Source of the DNA: Ooceraea biroi
Lineage: Eukaryota; Arthropoda; Insecta; Hymenoptera; Formicidae
Length of the DNA: 64,000 bases
NCBI RefSeq assembly: GCF_003672135.1
Contig: NC_039515.1
Coordinates: 12,338,001 to 12,402,000 of the forward strand
Direction of reading: 5' to 3'
In this document: piece after piece, positions 48,364 to 59,159 of the stretch
How the letters are laid out: the number at the start of each line of letters is the position of its first letter
Position numbering within the stretch: the stretch's first letter is position 1
Made by a program: the position numbers and the translations under genes
The notes under the pieces: generated by a model
Databases searched by the model: none
What the model was told of the DNA's origin: nothing
Seen by the model: only the letters and a program-made list of their open reading frames with translations

Positions 48364-48419
48364 GGTAGGGGAAACGTTAAAATATTTGATGAATTTGCTG
48401 AATTAATAGGATAGACATA

Positions 48420-49035
48420 TATGATAAAGATTTTAGTATTGTTTACATTTATAGCTATGATGGTTAATTTTAATTTGATTATTATATTTGATGTGAATTT
48501 ATGTTTTATTATAGTATTTTATATATCTAATAGGAATAATTGTGTTGAGTTAAGTATATTTTGGAAGAGATAAATATTCAATTTTTATAGTTTTATTAAG
48601 AGTTTGAATTTTGGGGCTAATATTCTTATCACTAATGGATGAGAGAGATTTCTTAGGAGCAAACATATCTATGTTTAACTAGGCTTTATTGATTTTGGTT
48701 TTAGTTTTTAGGTCATTAAATTTTATGTTAATATATTTTTTCTTTGAAGTTAGGTTAATTCCTACTTTTTTTATTGTTTTATTATGAGGTAATAATATGG
48801 AGCGGTTGGAGGCTAGATTTGATCTAATAATATATATAATATTTATTTCCTTTCCCCTATTAATGTGTATTATGAAGATATATGGGATTAATAACACATT
48901 AGATATAAATATTACTATCATTAGAGAGGTGAATTTTTTAGATAAAATATCTGGGATCTGAGATTTTAAAATTATTTTTGGGGCTTTTTTCATTAAGTTA
49001 TCTATTTATTTATTTCGTATATGATTTATATAATT
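48420..49035 (+). pseudogene. ND4: ND4 5' portion pseudogene (mitochondrial origin)
   Basis: The start reads MMKILVLFTFMAMMVNFNL (from 48420), with a frame change or stop near 48570. It then continues in another frame with YSIFMVLLSVWILGLMF, a TAG near 48679, and MYFFFEVSLIPTFFIVLLWG and NNMERLEASFDLMMYMMF. FFE.SLIPT(F).L..WG...ERL.A is the diagnostic ND4 signature. The copy stops at IFGAFFIKLSIYLFRMW, equivalent to the AFLVK.P...H.WLPKAHVEAP region, so roughly the first half of ND4 is present. The antisense 104-codon frame at 48679-48993 is a shadow of this copy. Confidence 0.88.
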
Positions 49036-52000
49036 TGTTGCTCATGTGATTTTGGTTCTAAATTATTCCTTACATCACGGGCTATCGCGAAAATATCAAA
49101 AACTGAATTTGTTGCTACCTCCAAAGTGAAAAAATACTCGCCTAAGTGGTCGCGGACTTTAACTGTAGCGCCTGGCCATCCGCCACAGTTAAAGTCAAGA
49201 CGAATTGTTTAAACTGTCTAAGTAGTAGCATGTTATTAAACAATCAAAATTTAACTATTTAACAATCCGTAAAATATACACTAAAAGGTTTAATCATTAT
49301 TATGTATTATTTTGCTAAATAGTAGGCACTTTTCGAACGTAATCTTACATATCGTGCATATCGTGAAAGCGTGAAACGTGAAAAGAGATACAACATTTCT
49401 TAACTCGTTCTTATTTATATAGTAACGCCATACTTACGCCCACACTTAACTCCGGCGGTCCCGAGCGCCACTGCAATTATCACGTAATTGATTTTAAACT
49501 AATTATATACGCGTCCAACCATCCCGTGCAATTTAATTGCATTTGCAAACGAAATTTAATTTCTTTACACATATCGCCAGTGATAATCCGTTAGTGTTTT
49601 ACCATCAGTGCTTGTTATTGCTGCGGTACCAATATGAGTATTGTGCCTTATGTGCCTTTGTTATGTAATGTATTCCTGTTTTTCAAATATTGTGATTCAA
49701 TCCTACATATTTTCTGCATTTACATTCTCATCTTCCTTCTGGTAATTATGCATTAAGCACTGCAATAATGGATCTAACGCATCATTCATTTCGATCTGTT
49801 TTCGCGCGGAACTAATGAGGATTTATTGGATACCCGGAAATATAATCGTCAGTGCCATGAATCGACGTTGCTGAGAGGTCGATTTCTTCTATGAATATCT
49901 TCTATGGATTTGCTCGAAGTGCGTTTAAAATAAATTGTTCGTGGGTGTTAAGCAAGAAAGAAGGAAAGAGAAAGTGAAAGAGGAGAAGAGCTATTAAAGC
50001 TTTTATCGGTTTTGAGTGACACTTCGAAGGGTGTCACCGGAAGAATTTAACGAATCATTCAAGAGTGAGAAGATATCAGATGACACGATATACAATACCG
50101 GACTTGTTTTAGATCCGAAGATACATATCTTTCTTCTGGGGATCCCATTTCGCACTTATATCACAACAATTTTAGTCGCGTATTTTAATGTTATGCGACA
50201 TAAAAAGTTTTAATAAATGGGATAGATCTTAAAAACTTAATTGACTTCGTAAGTTGGTTCTTCGAGTATTGTATCGAGGAAACCTGCCAAGAACGACAAA
50301 CATAGCGTGTCTTCTTATTTCGATCGATATTGCAATATTGCAGTCACGTACGAGGATCTAATTTTCTATCGACAGCAAAGAAGTGAGTTTTCGTATAAAA
50401 TTGAACATTTACTTCATTGCGTTCTCTGATAAAATTCAATTATCGCGTTCGTCCTCATACAATTAATCTCATTATTAAATTTACTAGTTTTAGAGAAAGT
50501 TTTCAGTTCAAAAATTTGCAGGCTACTAATTTAACAAATGGAATATGCGAACAATTACTATGACCTCATGATCAGATATAATGATTATAACTTGTGCAAC
50601 AGTGCGAAAAGATATTTTTGCAATACTGGAACGTGTGGGAGTAAAGCCGAAACGTGACTAGAACACTTGGCAATGAAACATCTACTCAAGAAGCGTGAGC
50701 GCAACAAGTCGATTACGATCCTTACGTGATACTTGTCCCAGCGTAAGATAGAATACGAGCTTTGCATGTACTTATGAACTACATGCGTATAATAAAATCA
50801 CTCGCGATACACTTCTGATGAGGAGTGGCATTTCTTGTAAATCCCACATGAGCTATTCATCGCGATAAAAAAGAATTGACAATTGAATATATTTTTACAT
50901 AAGATTTACACGAAGAATTAAATGTTATAACGCAATGTATTTCTTGCATAGCAAATTATTTGCAGATGCATTTTAAAATATAAATATACATGAAAATATG
51001 AGAAACCTAAGCAATAATGGGTTTCAAGATTGTTATAAAAATTTTATGAGCTATTTAATATAAAATACCAAAAATCGGTGAACAGAGATAATAATATCAT
51101 TGAGAGCTTGATTTTTGTTAAGATATTTATTATATATATAGCATATGTTTATGCACTAACTGTATATTTAACGAATTTATATAAGAAACTTTAATATCGA
51201 TATTTCATTAATATCGAAAGTATTCGCGTGCAATGATTTTTTGTACCCAAGGGATGATCGTATCGTTCGAGGGTCCCAAACGGACTCTTCGTTATCGTGT
51301 GAATAAATTCGAACCTCCTGTCAGAGGCATCGCCTGTTCTAGAAAGAAAGGGGCCCCAAGAACCCGCGCTAGAAAAATCTTCCCACCATTCGCGGATGTA
51401 AAGACATGCGTACAAACAGAGACAGAGATTTGCTATCATCCTGTCGCTAGCAGAAATCGAAAACTTATCACGCTGCCACCAACGTTCCCCACTTTTTAAA
51501 AGCGATTAAAACTCTATAAAATTACGTCGCCATATTTGACATTATATATTGAGGAACCATAGAAATCTTCGGTTAGAACCAATCGACTGTACAGTTCTCG
51601 TTACAAATCGTTTCATCCGACTCTGCGTTACGCTACAACTTTGCGATCGCGATGAAGTCATCTTGCAATCGATATTAGCCTTTTAACAGAGTGTAAAAGT
51701 TTCTTCATAAATTTTACTTTCACCAAATAACTCTGTTAGAAGGCAGCATGCGCCATATTTCATACGTTCTCGGCTGCAAACTCGTGTGATATACGCGCGG
51801 GTTTATCTGAATCAGATAACTATGTCTCAAGAGAGATTTCGAGAGAGAGCTGCCTTGCCGGCCATGGTTTTGTAAGCCATGGTCCGCAACCATTCGCCCG
51901 AATATCACAGTTCACGATGGTTACTGCGAATAAAACAGGAATACCTACACGTGATAGCGATGCAATTGCGATAATGATATTATAGTATATGTCGCGTAAA

Positions 52001-53290
52001 TAAAAACTTGCGGGAAATGATATTTGAGCTTGATTTGGGATATTTGAATGCAAGTGTAAAAGTGTAAAATATTTAGTTCTTTCATTGTGAATCTTTCAGT
52101 GTGATTTACAAATTACTGCATGCGTTATTACTATTCTACAAGTGGTAAAATTGAGCACTCACGAATGAGCGATGACATCCTATAGAATCCATCACAGCCA
52201 CTGATGAAATTGACCGACCATCTGTAACCTCTTCAGCTGGGAATCTCTCATCGGTTGCTCTTCAGTTTTCACTTCTTTTTGTACTTTGCACTTTTCACTT
52301 TGTTCTTTACACTTTATACTTTGCACATACGTGTTTATTCACGACGCGATACTATTGTTAACGGTATTTAAAGAATATTTATGTCGGCACAAAAGTCACT
52401 TCACTTTACTGGCGGAGATCGATGCGAAGTGCGATGATCCCACGACGAATTGCTCCATATTATGATGGCGAAGTTCATTTCGAACAATATATTGCGAACA
52501 TTGCCTCGCACAATATTTGCGAAGACTACTTCGCAATGTCTATGCGAAGATTGCGCGGCTTATTTTAAAACGTAATTTAAATTTTAAGTAATTAAATTTA
52601 TAATAATTTATATATTTATTTATAATAATTAAATAATTTAAATTTAATTGAACGTGTTTTACGTCTTTCTAATCGAAATGTATAATAATTTATAACGCGA
52701 TTTCGAAATCGTTTAATATGTAGGTGAACGAAATATAATCGCGCCTATCAATGTAGTAAATGGAATATCAAGATAAAAGATTATGCAGTAAAATTGAATA
52801 ATTAATTATAATTGTGATTACAAAATATATACTCTACTGAACGCGAATAAAATAATTCTTAAAACACTCCAATCCGATTTTTCTTTGCCCGCGTATCTCT
52901 AATCGCGAATATGTATATATAATTAATGAGAAAGAAAATATATAATTGCATCACAACGCGAGCAAATATTCGTGAAATCTATAATTCTCTATGACAGCAA
53001 ATTAGTTCGCGATTTTGCCTCGCGAATTTGAAATATCATCCTTTTCGATGATATTTGAATTAAAAACCATGCATATCCAAAAAGATAAAATTATTCAATA
53101 AGATGATATAAATCAATAATATATACATATATTTTAAAGATATAATACTTAATTAAATAACCGAAGAACTTTTTCATTAAGAAAACATGTAATTTATAAG
53201 TTAGACTTAAAGACGAATAAGTTATGATTTATATCATTCTTTAATCAATAATTCATGCACAAAACTACGTAGAAAAGTATCTACTTCTAT
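49036..53290. other. Interior of the inverted-repeat region, no gene identified
   Basis: A perfect 12-bp hairpin (GACTTTAACTGT at 49155-49166 with its inverse at 49185-49196) lies just after the NUMT and may be the end of another element. A 65-codon frame at 50016-50213 (MTLRRVSPEEFNESFKSE...) has no recognisable domain. 52250-52330 is a run of imperfect CACTTTG/TTTACAC words. 52430-52560 repeats GCGAA/TTCGC words in both orientations. 52560-53290 is AT-rich. None of these supports a host gene. Confidence 0.4.
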
Positions 53291-53735
53291 GTATTATACT
53301 AAAGCTATGTACTATACTACTGTAAATCACACTGATTATTGCAAAAAGACCATCACCATTATATACAAAATATTTTTACTTTTATTGTTTCAATTACTCA
53401 CTCTACGATGCTTTGGCGTTGCACAATGCAAAAATCTCTTGCTCCTTTTAATTCTTGATAGCTCCCACGAAAAAATGGCACTCCTCAATTTCGCAGTCAT
53501 ATTCCTTTACAAATTTCAATATAAAATTAATTTTATTTAATTAATTTTATAGTTACTGTCTTATTCATATTTTATTGCATCGAATTATATGAAATATAAT
53601 ATAAATATAAGAATTAAGAAAGAGAGAAATTGTTCATAACAATTATTGGACAATTTTATTTACTCATATTTATGTGTTTGTAAGTGATCGGGTTGAATAT
53701 GAGAAATATGTTTTCTTGTATTTAAAACCAATCAT

Positions 53736-54478
53736 TTATACACATAAAATGAGTAAATAAAATATGTGCAACAAGTATAAATAATTAAGCAATTTCTTAA
53801 TATTGAATATATGAATTCTTATAGCATCATATCGCGAATTCAATTCTGTCTTTTCTTCACCCATATCTGGACAGTTTTGAATTCGTTTAATGATAATTTT
53901 CACCTGTCTGTAAAAAATACACGTCACACGGTTGACAAATTGGAGTGTATTTTGGAGGTATAATTTGTAAATTAAATGTCGGCTAATTGTTCTCATCGAG
54001 AAAATGTTCATTATACATATGAATGTTGTTTTGACCTCCCGAAGAATCAACGATTATCAAAAATGGATTGTTGCCGTACGGTTTTAATACTGTTTCAAAC
54101 ATTTGGAGGTTAAGTTATTAAAATTGACATAGAGCTGCAAATATTTCCATCTTTAGTTGCAAATTTCTCGTAAACGAAGGCCCATGCACTCAAATCCTTT
54201 TACACTTTTGCTATATGCAAGCTCCTCTTTCGACTGACATATGACTCATTCCATATCGCATTTCGCAATTGTTGCTGTAGGTTAGATCATACGAACGAAA
54301 AATGTGGTAATGTAATTGTTAAACAATTATTAGTTTTTGGCCAGTGCATCGTTTGTTGCTGATTTCCGAACAACTGAACTCGAAATAATGGAACTGCAAA
54401 CGATTCTAAATAAGATTGCGAAAGCGGATTCGCGATATCTCGATAAATGGCAAAGTTCGATATTTTCCGTTTAAACAA
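53736..54478 (-). pseudogene. Degenerate DDE-transposase-like remnant, right copy
   Basis: This copy mirrors the left-copy remnant, with the same pieces: CDVYF-like sequence, YRQVKIIIKRIQNCPDMGEE (antisense, about 53861-53920) and MFKRKISNFAIYRDIANP (antisense, 54425-54478). One region here stays open longer (104 codons from 54050) because of a small indel relative to the left copy. Family assignment is uncertain; the resemblance is to the C-terminal part of DDE-1/pogo-like transposases. Confidence 0.4.
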
Positions 54479-55244
54479 ATGTTAATAGTTTTGGAACAAT
54501 TCATCTAGAAACGAAACGAAAAGCACTACAAACAACTACAATGTATTCATAATGGTTTCTAATGTTTTATTTGTTTCCTCCAAGAATATTTCTACTTGTT
54601 ACATTTATTGCAGTCTTTTGTTCGATGCATAGGTTTTGTTAATTATATACGAGACTAAACATCCAGAATATATGTTGACATTAAAGTTATACACTTCTAA
54701 AATTGTTCTCCGCATGAAATATTATCGAAAATAGCTCTCCTCGAAATATCGGAACGTTGACATGCCTATTACGTACGAGTGCTACATATGTGTAAAAATT
54801 GTATATAGCAGTGGTATGTTACATAAATAGAAATTATAATGATGTAACATATCGAGATAGAGTACATGAAAATACTTCCGGCAGCACATTTGCACGCATC
54901 GAATGTTTAAATACAAAATCTATGAATACGATAGCAGTACGGAGCGTAGTACTCGCGCCGCCACCAGATGGCTACGGGGCGTACGGCGTACTGGTACGTA
55001 AGATGTGAGACTACACGCATATAAGTCAGCCCAGGAGACGGCTCGTCCCTTTGGGGATTGTACGTCTCTGGGTGTTATCATGAAGAAAAGATAATCAAAA
55101 ATGTTATTCTCAATGTCAACTGAGATAGTGGTTCTCACCTTATTTACAAGTGCTTCGTCGAATTCCAATATTATTTTAATTTAGCAGTTCTCACGTAATT
55201 GGTTCGACTCCTACGCTCTATTACTTGTGTATCTCAGATTCTCT

Positions 55245-55540
55245 TCCTTTATATTCTTGCATTTTCTCAATTATACATTTATGACATTGCTACGTCAGAT
55301 TCCTGTTTCGTTACTTTTATATTTTTAAGATTGCTTCGTTAGATTTCTACAGTTTCTCAAGTTTACATTTATAACATTGCTTCGTCAGATTCCTACAGTT
55401 TCTCAATTTCACATTTATAACATTGCTTCGTCATATTCCTACATTGTCTCAATTTTACATTTATAACATTGCTTCGTCAGATTCCTACAGTTTCTCAATT
55501 TCACATTTATAACACTTCTTCGTCACATTCATATAGTTCG
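55245..55540. repeat. 46-bp minisatellite, right copy (inverted)
   Basis: Units of the type TTGCTTCGTCAGATTCCTAC then AGTTTCTCAATT occur head to tail, the inverse of the left array. A unique stretch with CACCAAGGTGGATCGAGTAG (about 55600) follows, then one more degenerate unit at 55690-55727. Confidence 0.85.
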
Positions 55541-55727
55541 TCAATTTTATCTTTTTGTATTCATCTTTTCGGCCTTCCTTCGCTTCTCGCCGGGTTGCAC
55601 CAAGGTGGATCGAGTAGCCGAAGTGCAATTTGTGGGAAACGATTGAAGTGTCCGACTTTTATCTTTTTGTTTTTTTTATTTTTCGTTTGATTCCCTCCTT
55701 TTCTCAATTTATAACACTGCGTCTTTA

Positions 55728-56228
55728 ACACTTCTAAGGTGAATTTTCCTTTTTTTGTCGCATTGTTTCGTTAGATGCACAGATTTTCTTAATTATTTAG
55801 TAGACTTTACTTCTTGAATGTTTATTGATACCAATGACATGATTTGTAAATGTTCCATCTGTTTCTCTGTTGAATAATTTCTTCTTTTATATTTTTTATT
55901 TCTTTTTTTATCATGTTATTCTGGTAGATGCAGATAGAGTTCGTTATTTACATATGAGACTGTTCCTCATGAATACTTATTTATACCAATGACATAATGG
56001 TTTGTATATTTCTCATTTGTGTCCCGCAAATATAACTTTTTCTTTTAGAGTTATTACGGTATTTTGTTACATATATAGATTTTCTTAATTATATATGAGA
56101 CTCTACCTTATGAATACTTACTTAAACCACTGACAGAATGTTTCGTAAATGTTTCATCTGTTTTCTCCAAGAGTAGTTGTTCCTTTTGTATTTATTATAA
56201 TTGTTTGTTAGATGCATACATTTTAAAT
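55728..56228. other. Imperfect repeats of TTATGAATRCTTA-type words
   Basis: AT-rich DNA in which a motif such as GAGACTVTWCCTYATGAATAC recurs at about 55800, 55950 and 56098, spaced about 145 bp, each followed by ACCAATGACATAATG-like words. It looks like three decayed units of a tandem repeat of about 145 bp. No gene was seen. Confidence 0.45.
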
Positions 56229-56229
56229 A

Positions 56230-56458
56230 TACACACATCAAAAAAGTTTTGTATCACCTCGATTTCTGAGTAACCATGTTGCATACGACCCACGTGGGAG
56301 TAGGGAATGAAAGTACAATACGTGCAAATTATTTGTAACCAAAATAATGATTTATTGAAAAGGAAAAAGAATCCGATAACCAAAACAAAGACATTGGACT
56401 GAAAGAATGCATCCGCGTGATATGGGGGTGGTGCAAAACTTTTTTTGATGTGTGATAT
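56230..56458. mobile_element. Short non-autonomous element (MITE) with TIRs
   Basis: CACACATCAAAAAAGTTTTG at 56232 is inverted at 56433-56454 (CAAAACTTTTTTTGATGTGTG), extending through TATCACC/GGTGGTG to about 28 bp. TA-rich flanks fit a Tc1/mariner-type duplication, but the exact ends are ambiguous because of neighbouring TATA. The interior of about 170 bp has no coding potential. Confidence 0.7.
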
Positions 56459-57986
56459 ATATGCGGCTATACCTTTATAAAATTAAATTATGACAATTCT
56501 CCTACGATTATAATCACCTATCCACAAAATTAGTTCACACAAAATCACCTTTAACTAAAGCCACCTAGATGTAAACTGTAGTTACCTATTTTGTTGAATT
56601 AAATCTGAAAATTCTAGTTAAAATTTTTTTCAACTTTGCCTGTTCTCTCATCCTTTTAGTTATTACTCCATTAATATTTAATTACAATTTAATTGAAATA
56701 AATAAATTAATAAAATTAAATAAAAGTAAAGAGTTGGAAGGTGAATTAACTCACACTTGAAATACATTATCCCTGTAAAAAAAACGCATTGGACATGTAT
56801 TCTTCTAAAATTGTACTGCCTTGAGTATTTTCATTAATGACTCGTAACTCTTTGGTAATATTAAAACAAATACGTTTACAGTTTTTGCACACTAGTGATT
56901 ATAAATTATTAAAGTGATTATAATTTCACCGACAAACTCACTTTGCTTTTGTGCATGTGCGAGCATACGTACGTGCGTCTGAACCTTCTTAAGATGGTTC
57001 CTGGAAATGGAGAACACGGAACGTCACGGATCTACGATATCTCAGGATAGACTGCACCAATCTTATTCGAATTAATCGCAAGCGAAAGCTTGCATCCACA
57101 TTATATTATAAAAGTGCCATTAGATTTTTAAATAAGGCTTTACTTCCTGAGATATTTTAATCGAAAGTTTGTGTGAAATTCCGGATAAGCTACTTGGTAG
57201 CGCGCAACGTCCATGCAGTAGCTCGGAACCTTGTTCTTTATTTACTTGCGTCGCTTGATATGTAAATTGCGTACATTATCGTACTTCACATTACTGAAAT
57301 AACATTGAGCTGATATTGTATAATTGAAAGTCCTGATGCTAAGTTTTCATAATTTATCACGTCTGTCTAACGTCGCTAATATCGATGTTATCGGTATGGT
57401 CGATCACGATATCTTTTAGTTCCATCTAAATGATGGCGCTTTCGTCATCGAAAGTCAGCGGTCACTCGAGCATTCCCTTAATTAAATAAATTTTACAATA
57501 AACAAATTTATGTGAATATACGCATAAATAGACATAAAGTTGTTTATTGTCGATAAAATAATTTAATTTGATAGATTGAAACAACTCAGTCAAATCTACA
57601 TGTTACCTTCAATTCGACCAAAACTGATGGATAATGTCAAACTTTAACTCTATTTCCGATTTGCACCAGGCTCCTAAGGTAGTCACGCCACTTCCATACC
57701 GCTGTCGGTCGTTAAACATACTTCGGTCGGTGTATAAACGCAAGTAAAGCTCCCAAATCGATAACATATCATAAGAGGAAAATGTGAATATTATGTTTGT
57801 TGGTAACTACATGTTACATGTCTAACATTATTTCAGGATAATTATCGATTGATATTGCAACGGTAAATGTAATTATAAAAGTATTGTCAGTTGTACTATG
57901 TATAAATTGTACAAAGAATAATAAATAAATGATATATAAATTTTATTTAAATCTTCTTTATCTAAATCTTCCTTCTGCATTCTATA
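56459..57986. other. Intergenic AT-rich DNA with a mixed-composition segment
   Basis: 56930-57260 and 57360-57480 are more GC-balanced than the surroundings. No gene, RNA or repeat family was recognised. Confidence 0.4.
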
Positions 57987-57988
57987 TA

Positions 57989-58409
57989 CAGGGTGTTTCC
58001 TAAGTAAGTAGACAAACTTAAGGAGGATATTCCTTGGCTTATTTTAAGAAGAAAAGGTCATATAAACATATGTCCTAAACTGCTTTGTTTTCCAAAAAAA
58101 GTACAGCACTGCAGTATCATGGCTGCAGGTGGACATTTTCAGCAGTTACTGTAATGTTATTATTTTTCTTTTTAGTTACTATTTTCTTTTTCGTTATAAT
58201 TTTTCTTTTTGGTTACTATTGTTTTTCATTTGTTTCATTTGCAATAACACAAACTGTTCTATAATAAACGAAAAGTGAACGAAAACAGTGATGTACTTTT
58301 TTTTGGAAAACAAAGCAGTTTAGGACATATTTTTATATGACCTTTTCTTCTTAAAATAAGCCAAGGAATAGCCTCCTTAAGTTTGTCTACTTACTTAGGA
58401 AACACCCTG
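57989..58409. mobile_element. 421-bp non-autonomous Tc1/mariner-type element with about 117-bp TIRs
   Basis: The ends are CAGGGTGTTTCCTAAGTAAG and its inverse (CTTACTTAGGAAACACCCTG), flanked by TA (57987-57988 and 58410-58411). The TIRs pair over about 57989-58105 and 58292-58409. The centre contains three or four imperfect copies of TTTCTTTTTxGTTACTATT and no frame. The CAGGGTGT start is shared with the full mariner-superfamily element at 43364, but the TIRs then diverge. Confidence 0.92.
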
Positions 58410-58411
58410 TA

Positions 58412-59150
58412 TACTATGTTTGCTGCTATTATAAATAAGTTTTTTATTAAACAATAAAAACTTCTTTTATTAATTAAAAATTTAGCGTTTATATTATTAT
58501 GCATTTTAGTATATATACATATAAGTATGTACGAACTTTATTTCATTTATATATAAATATTAAATAATTATCTTTTAAAGTATTATTTTAATTATTATCT
58601 ATATGTATAACGTTATAAAGCATTAAATCTTAAGTTATAATGAAAAAGTCCAATAGTATCCGTTGAGAGTTGCAACTTTGTATTGGGAAGTTGCTTATTG
58701 TTTAAACTCTTTAAAAAAGAAAATGTTCATTAATTAAATAGTTTGCATTATAGCGTGTTGCAGTTCAACTTGACGTAATAACGGAATAATAAAATCTATA
58801 TTGTGCAATAACGTAAAAGAGTGTCCATTAAATACCACTTCCTCTGCATTTAAAAGCTCTGCAATTAAAAAAATATTTGATATATTCAACATTTTTATCG
58901 CTTAACATAATTTCCTTATCTCATCTAAAAACATTATGTCAATTTTTATGTGAGTTTAATATTTAATATGAAGCAAACTGCTTATGTCATACGCAAGACA
59001 GATGATACAATTAAAGCATACTTGAAACAGATAAAAGGTATTAATTACAATCCCAAAAATATTTTATGCAATACGTAAATAGAACACATTTTTTAATATT
59101 GATAAATACACATATATGAAGTAAGACTAGACAGTCTGAATCGTATTCAT
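58412..59150. other. AT-rich intergenic DNA, nothing recognised
   Basis: Very AT-rich with no supportable feature on either strand. Confidence 0.5.
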
Positions 59151-59159
59151 TGTGTTACC

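Larger units (their letters stand above)
48000..49035 (+). other. Nuclear mitochondrial DNA insertion (NUMT): ND4L plus 5' part of ND4
   Basis: Read with the invertebrate mitochondrial code (TGA Trp, ATA Met, AGA/AGG Ser), this segment gives two adjacent respiratory-chain subunits in the native mitochondrial order and orientation, ND4L then ND4. Standard-code reading shows only stops. About 70 bp before ND4L (48000-48070) is AT-rich and tRNA-like, which would fit a flanking mitochondrial tRNA, but I could not fold it with confidence. The right edge is about 49030, where the ND4 frame ends within its conserved part. Confidence 0.85.
53612..55727 (-). repeat. Inverted-repeat element, right copy (uninterrupted)
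   Basis: This is the inverse of 38168-39038 joined to 45491-47068. It holds, from its inner end, the hairpin-arm sequence, the DDE-like remnant, the small conserved frames, the empty DIRS site (about 55177-55182) and the 46-bp minisatellite. It has fewer minisatellite units than the left copy and lacks that copy's 100-bp duplication. The antisense 104-codon frame at 53736-54050 is part of the transposase-like remnant. A tRNA-type box B word (GGTTCGACTCC, 55201-55211) is present, but I see no convincing tRNA. Confidence 0.88.

Noticed and set aside
48679..48993. Antisense 104-codon frame rich in Ile, Asn and Lys
   Set aside because: It is the shadow of the mitochondrial ND4 fragment on the + strand, which explains the sequence fully.
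55122..55211. tRNA-like or SINE-like box A (GATAGTGGTTCTCAC) and box B (GGTTCGACTCC)
   Set aside because: The box B word is exact, but the spacing (about 79 bp) is long, no cloverleaf could be drawn, and the segment lies inside a transposon copy. Probably chance or a very decayed fragment.
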